The notes below the pieces were generated by a model. That model ran no database searches and was not told where the DNA came from. It worked only from the letters and a program-made list of their open reading frames with translations. A stretch of DNA of 64,000 nucleotides, taken from NCBI GenBank assembly GCA_963921255.3, contig CAWUEW020000001.1, forward strand, positions 806,001 to 870,000. Reading direction: 5' to 3'. Position numbers and translations under genes: made by a program. Every line of letters starts with the position of its first letter. The first letter of the stretch is position 1. The DNA comes from JANSYL01 sp963921255 (GTDB taxonomy: Bacteria > Pseudomonadota > Alphaproteobacteria > Rhodobacterales > Rhodobacteraceae). This document shows, piece after piece, positions 58,493 to 64,000 of this stretch.

Positions 58493-59665
58493 TCAGATCA
58501 CCACGACATCGAGGGGTGGAAACCCGTTGAACCCGACCGAGGCGTAGCTGGAGGTGTAGGCGCCCGCATTGCGGATCAGGACACGATCGCCGGCGCACAG
58601 CGCCAACGGCAGATGCACCGGACGTTTCTCATACAGCACAACCGCGCTGTCACAGGAGGGGCCGGCCAGGATGCATGGGCCGGTCGGACCACCGTCGTGC
58701 CGGGTCACGAACTGGTACCGGATCGCTTCGTCAATCGTCTCGGCGAGGCCCGAAAACTTGCCGATATCCAGGTACACCCACCGGTGCAGGTCATCCTCCG
58801 ATTTTTTCGCGGTCAGAAGAACCTCGGCGGTAATGATGCCTGCGTCGGCCACCAGTCCACGACCGGGTTCGGCCATGATCGCGATGTCATCGGGAAAGCG
58901 TGCGCGCACCTGTGCCATGACGGCGGCAGCATAGGCGGTCGGATGCGGGATCGCATCGCCGTAATAGGCCGGGAACCCGCCGCCGATGTTCAGAAGCGTC
59001 AGGTCGTGCCCCCGCGCAACGGCGTCGTCCCACGTTTGCGTAACCTGGTCCAAAGTGTCCGACCACATGGCCGGATCGCGCGTCTGGCTGCCAATGTGGA
59101 ACGACAGCCCAACCGCCGACAGGCCGAGCCCCTTGGCCTGATCCAGCAACGCCAGCGCCATGGCCTGCGGCACGCCGAACTTCCGGGTCAGCGGCCAATC
59201 TGCGCCCGAAGGCTCCACCAAAAGTCGGATGTAAACGGACGCGCCGGGCGCGTGGGCCGCGATTTTCTCCAACTCCTCGGGCGCGTCGGCGGCGAACAGC
59301 GTCACCCCGGCACGATGGGCAAAAGCGATGTCTGAGGCGCGCTTCACGGTGTTGCCAAAGCTGATCGTGTCAACGCGCGCACCCCGGGACAGGCACAGCT
59401 CGATCTCCCCGCGCGAGGCGGCATCGAAATGCGCGCCAAGCGCCACCAACCGGTCGATGATCTCGGGGGCCGGGTTTGCTTTCACGGCATAGTGGATCGA
59501 CGCCTGGCCAAGCCCGGCCTGAAGCGCCTGGTATTGCGTCTCGACGCGGTCGATGTCCAAGACCAACGTGGGTCGGTCGAATGCGGTATTGGACACAAAG
59601 TGATCGAGGCGAGTGGGGGCAGCAGCCGGGGCCGCCGCCGCGAAATCGGCGAACGTAGCGTTCAT
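58493..59665 (-). CDS. odc: Ornithine decarboxylase (fold-type III, PLP)
   Basis: A protein of 390 residues; ATG 59665 chosen because GGAG lies 6 bp upstream. It makes putrescine from ornithine. PLP-lysine is in IHYAVKANPAPEII (K62). Other marks: FHIGSQTRDPA, NIGGGFPAYY, AEPGRGLVADAG and the substrate Cys in GPSCDSAVVLYEK. Lysine/ornithine decarboxylases of this alanine-racemase-fold group are common in alphaproteobacteria. A structured leader precedes it. Confidence 0.93.
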   Translation of the reverse strand: MNATFADFAAAAPAAAPTRLDHFVSNTAFDRPTLVLDIDRVETQYQALQAGLGQASIHYAVKANPAPEIIDRLVALGAHFDAASRGEIELCLSRGARVDTISFGNTVKRASDIAFAHRAGVTLFAADAPEELEKIAAHAPGASVYIRLLVEPSGADWPLTRKFGVPQAMALALLDQAKGLGLSAVGLSFHIGSQTRDPAMWSDTLDQVTQTWDDAVARGHDLTLLNIGGGFPAYYGDAIPHPTAYAAAVMAQVRARFPDDIAIMAEPGRGLVADAGIITAEVLLTAKKSEDDLHRWVYLDIGKFSGLAETIDEAIRYQFVTRHDGGPTGPCILAGPSCDSAVVLYEKRPVHLPLALCAGDRVLIRNAGAYTSSYASVGFNGFPPLDVVVI

Positions 59666-59671
59666 GGTCAT

Positions 59672-59760
59672 CTCCAATAGACCCGGCCATTGTGCGGGAA
59701 ACCCGCCCGAGACCGCTCACTTCCAAGGGAGACGTTACCGTCGCTACGTAACCGCGTGGG
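59672..59760 (-). ncRNA. Structured 5' leader of ornithine decarboxylase, candidate speF motif
   Basis: Reading the minus strand toward odc: a hairpin GTTAC...GTAAC (59752-59734), then GCGGG-TTT-CCCGC (59706-59694), then the GGAG of odc at 59671-59674. A TCTCC on the same RNA (59732-59728) can pair with the GGAGA that overlaps the ribosome-binding site. The speF RNA motif is known upstream of ornithine decarboxylase in alphaproteobacteria; I match it by position and look, not by a model search. Confidence 0.45.
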
Positions 59761-59859
59761 GTCTTGGCCCACCTCGCCAGAGGCGCGTGCGTTGGCGTCT
59801 ATGGATCGGCCATATGGGGCGAAGGCCGAGTCGGATCAAGTGGAAATTTCACCCGCCCG

Positions 59860-59904
59860 AAAAAGCAGGCCAACGGCCGTCCCTGCGGCCTGTTTTCGGC
59901 CTGC
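59860..59904 (-). terminator. Terminator of the DUF1989 gene
   Basis: On the minus strand GCAGGCC pairs with GGCCTGC across a loop that holds a second short stem (GGCCG/CGGCC), followed by five T. It lies 9 bp after the DUF1989 stop and separates it from odc. Confidence 0.75.
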
Positions 59905-59913
59905 GTTTTACCG

Positions 59914-60774
59914 TCAGCGCCCATGCGTTCTGTCGTACGAATTGACCGGCGGCGGGGTGTGACCGGCCGTGGCAGCGCAGTCAAAAACCTCCATCTTCAA
60001 AGGGAAGCACGGCGCGGTGTCCGAAGAATGCTCGGACCCGCAATCCCCGCCGGGACAGGCGCTGAGGGCGGCGATCAGGTCGATCTCGGCAAACAGGTCC
60101 AGGTGATCACCCGGGCGGACCGGGCTGGCCTTCATGAAATACTGCCCGGTATCGCGGGTGAACCCGGTGCACATGAAGACGTTCAGCACGTCGTGAACAT
60201 GCGGTTCCGCCTCGGCAAGGCTCATCCCGGTGTGGTCGGCCAATGCGCGCGTCAGGTTCGAGTGGCAGCAATAGTGGTAATTGCCGCCCGCCAGCAGCGC
60301 CCCGGTATAGGGATCGCAGCGGGTTCCGATGACGTCATGAACCGCCCCGCCAAACGCATCAATGCCATACCAGTCCAGCGTGTCGTCGATGACGGTTGCC
60401 ATCGGACGCAAGGTCGGAAGGCTGGACCAAAGCCGATCACCGGTGGTGACATGCGTGCCATGGAGCGCGCGGGTCTTGCCGGAAAAAAACCGTTCGCTCA
60501 AATCCTCTGCGTTCCAGAGATTCAGATCACCCACCTGAGGGCCGTCGACGCTGCTGATGCGCAGAACCTGCCCGGCCTTCACCGTAATGCAACGCGCATC
60601 TCGCGGCGCGGCAATGGCTTCACCCTGCTTTACATACCCTGAGCGGGCGGTGTCCAACCACGCATCGCTTGGGCCCGGAAGTGTCTCGGTCGGGTAGCAG
60701 ATAACCGGGACAATCTCCTTCCGGGCGACTGCGTCAGCTGGCGGTGGGTGCGCCTTGGGGCGACGGTTTGGCAT
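59914..60774 (-). CDS. DUF1989 (urea carboxylase-associated) family protein
   Basis: A protein of 286 residues from ATG 60774 (AGGAG 8 bp upstream), overlapping the end of creD by 41 bp. It belongs to DUF1989, a cupin-like family often beside urea carboxylase or amidohydrolase genes: RCITVKAGQVLRISSVDGPQVGDLNLWNAED, HGTHVTTGDRLWSSL, CCHSN and a Cys-rich end (SACPGGDCGSE). Its exact role is unknown. The ornithine decarboxylase neighbour suggests nitrogen metabolism. Confidence 0.82.
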   Translation of the reverse strand: MPNRRPKAHPPPADAVARKEIVPVICYPTETLPGPSDAWLDTARSGYVKQGEAIAAPRDARCITVKAGQVLRISSVDGPQVGDLNLWNAEDLSERFFSGKTRALHGTHVTTGDRLWSSLPTLRPMATVIDDTLDWYGIDAFGGAVHDVIGTRCDPYTGALLAGGNYHYCCHSNLTRALADHTGMSLAEAEPHVHDVLNVFMCTGFTRDTGQYFMKASPVRPGDHLDLFAEIDLIAALSACPGGDCGSEHSSDTAPCFPLKMEVFDCAATAGHTPPPVNSYDRTHGR

Positions 60775-62158
60775 CTTTGGGCTCCTGTCCTTCGTCGGAG
60801 GGGCGCGGCCCTCCAAACCAGGGACGGCGCGGCCCGGTGCGCGGAGGTCCGTACCAATCCTCGTTGCGCGTCATCACCATGGTAAGGCCCAAGGCGAAGA
60901 AGGCCAGCGTGGAGCCCGCGAGCAAGGCATAGTCCGCCGATTGCAGGGTGAGGTAGAGCACCCCGTATGTGATGGCGAGCATGACGCCCAACACCCACGC
61001 CCGCGCGCCAAGCTTCAATCCGATGAACCCGAACAGGGTCAGCAGGGCCGTGGTCGCAGCCGCCGAGAGTGTATAGGCCGCCCCGAACCCAATCTGCTCG
61101 GCATAGGACACCATCAAAAGGACGAACACTGATTGGGCCAGGCCGATCAGGATGTATTGCACCGGATGAGTGGGCTTGCGGCTTTGTCCTTCGATCAGAA
61201 GGACAGTCAGGAAGGTCAGCGTGATGAACAGGATGCCATACCGCGCGGCACGGAAGGCCTTCTGATAGAAGTCATTGGGCTGGAAGAAGCGGACCCCAAA
61301 CGCGGCCGTGCCACGGGCCGTGACGTCGAAATCCTCGCGTGCGGCTTGCGGCAAGGGGCGCGCCAGGTGCGGGATGGTCCAGCTGGCCATGAAGCCGGAG
61401 TCGGTGATCTCGGAACTGTCCGGCAAGAAGGCGCCATCGAAACTCGGATGCGGCCAATCACTGGTCATCGTCACGATCGAATTGCGCCCCATGGGCGTGG
61501 CCCGAAGTTCCGTTGCGCCATTGAAGCCAAGCGTCAGGAGATAGGCATCATCGCCCCGGGGGTCACCCAAAGCGGCCGTCAGGCCGGCAACCCCATCCGC
61601 GCGCGGTTCGAGGGCAACAGGCGTGCCAGCGCGGGTCAGACTGGTGGCGCCCCGCAGCGCCCTGTTTTCGGAAACGGTGACGCGCAGAAACGCCTGATCC
61701 CACAAGGCGCGTTCGTCGGGCGAGAGCTGTGCGTCGATACTGTCGGTGTCGAAGGAGAACGCGGCCGTCGCCTCGGAACTGTAGACCGGCACGTAAAAAA
61801 TGCCTCGGCTTCGGATCTGGCTTTGGGTCTGGATGTCGAGCGCGAAATCCTCGGGCAACAGGAAAACCGACGCCTTGCGCCGCATTTCTGTGACCTGGCG
61901 GCTTTCTTGTGTGACCTGCCGCGTCTCCGGGTCGATCACATCATAGGTCTCCGTCACCGAGACGGGTCCTTCTACGGGCACGATCAGGACGGGCCCGGAC
62001 AACAACTGGCTTCCCCCCCATTCGCCGCCCACATCGCGGATTGTCTCGCGGCTGAACCGCGCGCGGTCGTCGATGACGGCGGAGACGAAAAACAAAGGGA
62101 TGAACATCAGCAGGGCCAGAATGCCGACGATCAGAAAACGGGTACCAGTGCTACGCAT
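60734..62158 (-). CDS. creD: Cell envelope integrity protein CreD
   Basis: A protein of 474 residues. It begins with a membrane helix (FLIVGILALLMFIPLFFVSAVI), then a large periplasmic part (FSRETIRDVGGEWGGSQLLSGPVLIVPVE), and ends with five to six helices, including KPTHPVQYILIGLAQSVFVLLMVSYAEQIGF (the CreD signature) and LLTLFGFIGLKLGARAWV. No creBC genes are nearby, as is usual outside enterics. Its C-terminus is rich in Pro and charged residues. Confidence 0.92.
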   Translation of the reverse strand: MRSTGTRFLIVGILALLMFIPLFFVSAVIDDRARFSRETIRDVGGEWGGSQLLSGPVLIVPVEGPVSVTETYDVIDPETRQVTQESRQVTEMRRKASVFLLPEDFALDIQTQSQIRSRGIFYVPVYSSEATAAFSFDTDSIDAQLSPDERALWDQAFLRVTVSENRALRGATSLTRAGTPVALEPRADGVAGLTAALGDPRGDDAYLLTLGFNGATELRATPMGRNSIVTMTSDWPHPSFDGAFLPDSSEITDSGFMASWTIPHLARPLPQAAREDFDVTARGTAAFGVRFFQPNDFYQKAFRAARYGILFITLTFLTVLLIEGQSRKPTHPVQYILIGLAQSVFVLLMVSYAEQIGFGAAYTLSAAATTALLTLFGFIGLKLGARAWVLGVMLAITYGVLYLTLQSADYALLAGSTLAFFALGLTMVMTRNEDWYGPPRTGPRRPWFGGPRPSDEGQEPKDAKPSPQGAPTAS

Positions 62159-62253
62159 GACAAGGGGCCTCGGGACAGTGCTGTTATCCGGCGCACACTA
62201 CGACGGACTGGAGCGGCAACAAGGCAGGGAAACCAGACCCCTATGAAAACGGC

Positions 62254-62280
62254 AAAAGGGCGCGGAAAGACCCGCGCCCT
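62254..62280 (-). terminator. Terminator of the gene at 62308
   Basis: On the minus strand GGGCGCGG pairs with CCGCGCCC (8 bp, 6-base loop), then four T (TTTTG). It lies 28 bp after the stop of the gene at 62308. Confidence 0.75.
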
Positions 62281-62307
62281 CAAGACGTGTTGACGATGTC
62301 AGGCGGC

Positions 62308-62724
62308 TCAGCCCGGGCTGTCGTCGAAATCGTCCAGATCTTCGTCGTCCACTTCGCCGATCTCAGCGTCTTCGAGAATGTCGTCAAAGACATCCGGATC
62401 CGACACTTCGTCGCCGATCTCGTCATCGATCGCGTCAGAGATTGTGACAGCTTCGACGGCGGTGATCGTGCCAGCGGCGACAGCGTCGTTCAGCGCCTCA
62501 GCCGCGGTTGCCGCGATGGTGTTGGTCAAGGTCTGCACCTGTGCCGGGGGCAATCCGAGCAGCGCCAGGTTGGCCTGTGCCAACTGGATCGCCACGGTGC
62601 ACGCCGCAGCGCTGGTCGCACATGCTGCTTCAACGCCGGACAAGTCAATCGCCTGCGCCGATGCTTGCTGCGCTGGCAGAACGAAGCTTGCCGCCACCGC
62701 GCTTGTAAAAAGAATACGTTTCAT
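62308..62724 (-). CDS. Exported Ala-rich protein with acidic tail
   Basis: A protein of 138 residues from ATG 62724. A signal peptide (MKRILFTSAVAASFVLPAQQASAQ) precedes a helical Ala/Thr-rich stretch with two or three Cys (EAACATSAAACTVAIQLAQANLALLGLPPAQVQTL), and the tail is almost wholly Asp/Glu (ISDAIDDEIGDE, DEDLDDFDD). No family recognised. It stands alone with its own terminator. Confidence 0.55.
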   Translation of the reverse strand: MKRILFTSAVAASFVLPAQQASAQAIDLSGVEAACATSAAACTVAIQLAQANLALLGLPPAQVQTLTNTIAATAAEALNDAVAAGTITAVEAVTISDAIDDEIGDEVSDPDVFDDILEDAEIGEVDDEDLDDFDDSPG

Positions 62725-62959
62725 CACAAATACCTCGCTCGCCATAAGCCCAGTTCGAGAAAAGCGACTGCCACCCAGTTGGCGCCGTTGTCCGGTTAAT
62801 AACATGGCCGAATACCCGCGCAAAGGCGGAATCCGCCAAAATTGTGTAAGATTGACTGGGGTTTTTCCCTACTTGTGACCTTGCAGGCATACCTCCGCGC
62901 GGGTCCGCCAAAAAAACGGGCAGAGTGTGAATTGGCGATTCGATTCTATTCGCGGCCCG

Positions 62960-64000
62960 CTACAGGTTTTGCCCGATTTCCCGGCCCGAGAAGATGCATC
63001 CCCCCAGGAACGTGCCCTCCAATGCATTGTAGCCGTGATACCCGCCACCCCCAAACCCGGCCACTTCGCCCGCCGCGAAGAGCCCGGCCACGGGCGCACC
63101 CGTGTCGCTCAGGGCCTGCCCTGACAGGTTGGTTTCCAAGCCACCAAGCGACTTTCGCGTTAAAATGTTGAGGCGGACAGCAATCAGCGGGCCGTGTTGC
63201 GGATCCAGAATCCGATGCGGTCTGGCGGTTCGGATCAGCTTGTCCCCCAGATAGCCGCGCGCGCCCCGGATCGCGGTGATCTGGGCGTCTTTCGACACCT
63301 TGTTGTCCAGCTGTGCGTCGCGCGCACGGATCTGTTGTTCGAGGGCGTCGGCATTAAGCGTGGCCTCCGGTGTCAGGCGGTTCATTTCGTCCACCAGGTT
63401 GCTCAAATTTCGGGCAATCACGAAATCGGCGCCATGCGCCTTGAAGGCTTCCACCGCCCGAGTCGCGCCTTTCGACAACCGCTCGCGCAGGACTGCACCC
63501 CACTTGCCAGAGGTCAGGTCCGGATTCTGCTCGGAGCCCGAGAGCGCAAATTCTTTTTCGATGATGGATTGCGTCAGGATGAACCAGGAATGGCCGTGCC
63601 CGGTGCTCAAGATGCGTTTTAACGTGCCGAGCGTATCGAAGCCCGGAAAGAACGGCGCCTCCAGCCGTGCGCCCAGGGCATCAAACCACATGGAAGATGG
63701 GCCGGGCAGGATGCGAATGCCGTGGTTGGGCCAGATGGGATCCCAGTTCTGGAGCCCCTCGGTATAGTGCCACATCCGATCTCTGTTGATGACCCGGCCA
63801 CCGGCGGTTTCGGCGACACGCAACCCGCTGCCGTCGACGTAGTCGGGAACGCCCGACACCATGCGGGCGGGCGGTGGGCCCAGGCGTTCGGTCGGCCAGG
63901 TCGCGCGAACCAGGTCATGATTGCCGCCGATCCCGCCCGTGGTCAGGACCACGGCGTCGGCTTGGGCCGAAAAGCATCTAGCGACGTGGCGGTTTGTAGC
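62960..64000 (-). CDS. FAD-dependent (KstD-like) dehydrogenase, N-terminus cut by the window edge
   Basis: The C-terminal ~347 residues of a flavoprotein. The frame is open to base 64000; the GTG at 63952 is internal. It carries DAVVLTTGGIGGNHDLVR, the second FAD contact of the KstD/fumarate-reductase type, a helical substrate domain (WPNHGIRILPGPSSMWFDALG) and the C-terminal FAD site GEVAGFGGGGYHGYNALEGTFLGGCIFSGR. The substrate is unknown; 3-ketosteroid dehydrogenase-like and fumarate reductase-like members share this architecture. Confidence 0.85.
   Translation of the reverse strand, partial: ATNRHVARCFSAQADAVVLTTGGIGGNHDLVRATWPTERLGPPPARMVSGVPDYVDGSGLRVAETAGGRVINRDRMWHYTEGLQNWDPIWPNHGIRILPGPSSMWFDALGARLEAPFFPGFDTLGTLKRILSTGHGHSWFILTQSIIEKEFALSGSEQNPDLTSGKWGAVLRERLSKGATRAVEAFKAHGADFVIARNLSNLVDEMNRLTPEATLNADALEQQIRARDAQLDNKVSKDAQITAIRGARGYLGDKLIRTARPHRILDPQHGPLIAVRLNILTRKSLGGLETNLSGQALSDTGAPVAGLFAAGEVAGFGGGGYHGYNALEGTFLGGCIFSGREIGQNL

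Noticed and set aside
1..64000. CRISPR arrays, insertion sequences, phage genes or toxin-antitoxin pairs
   Set aside because: I saw no spaced direct repeats, transposase or integrase motifs, and no paired small ORFs of that type. The region looks like stable core chromosome.

Overview
The window is about 64 kb of GC-rich chromosomal DNA (many codons end in G or C). It comes from an alphaproteobacterium of the Rhodobacteraceae, most likely the Roseobacter group. This rests on gene content: a class I lysyl-tRNA synthetase, an RpoHII-type sigma factor, an FYDLN-type acidic protein, a tandem-lipoyl OdhB, and above all mdh, mcl2, NnrU, DUF1737, mch and sdhCDAB in the order I recall from Rhodobacter. 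I found no insertion sequence, prophage, integrase, CRISPR array or rRNA. It reads as core chromosome with a few family-specific accessory genes, and no stretch over 300 bases lacks a gene.

Layout. 1-9.4 kb: the end of lysK, a DUF4864 protein, a large beta-helix (pectate-lyase-like) protein with a strong terminator, small enzymes, an operon of a carboxymuconolactone-decarboxylase-like protein, a kinase-fold protein and trmL, a pilin-like protein, a monooxygenase and a DUF5665 protein. 9.4-11.8 kb: tRNA-Ala(GGC), an acidic FYDLN protein, an M48 metallopeptidase, a GntR regulator and an SH3-type protein. 11.9-24.8 kb, minus strand: the TCA block mdh, pepT, sucC, sucD, odhA (sucA), odhB (sucB), two MAPEG proteins and lpd; small membrane or secreted proteins sit between sucC and sucD and between sucD and odhA. 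25.5-32.3 kb, plus strand: mcl2, NnrU, DUF1737 and mch (ethylmalonyl-CoA pathway), then sdhC, sdhD, sdhA, a lipoprotein and sdhB. 32.4-47.7 kb: housekeeping genes (trpS, murJ, glnD, an LpoA-like lipoprotein, rsmI, yraN, gshB, comM, cobU) with a beta-propeller protein, a catalytically empty rhomboid and a GST fused to a cysteine motif. 47.8-64 kb: rpoH, a ChaN-type protein, coaBC, dut, moeB, an M3 peptidase, a 2-hydroxyacid dehydrogenase, ornithine decarboxylase with a structured leader, a DUF1989 protein, creD and the end of a FAD-dependent dehydrogenase.

How they work together. The 12-32 kb region encodes 2-oxoglutarate to malate and oxaloacetate (OGDH E1/E2/E3, succinyl-CoA synthetase, succinate dehydrogenase, malate dehydrogenase) plus two ethylmalonyl-CoA pathway enzymes. 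Its most striking non-coding feature is the palindrome TGTGATCACA in the four control regions of the TCA genes: two copies 21 bp apart before sucC, two copies 21 bp apart before sdhC, one before sdhB and one before lpd. This looks like the operator set of a local TCA-cycle regulon whose regulator I cannot name.

Two genes, lpd and the M3 peptidase, are each broken by one missing base in a C (or G) run. They are either recent pseudogenes or homopolymer sequencing errors, and the second looks more likely.
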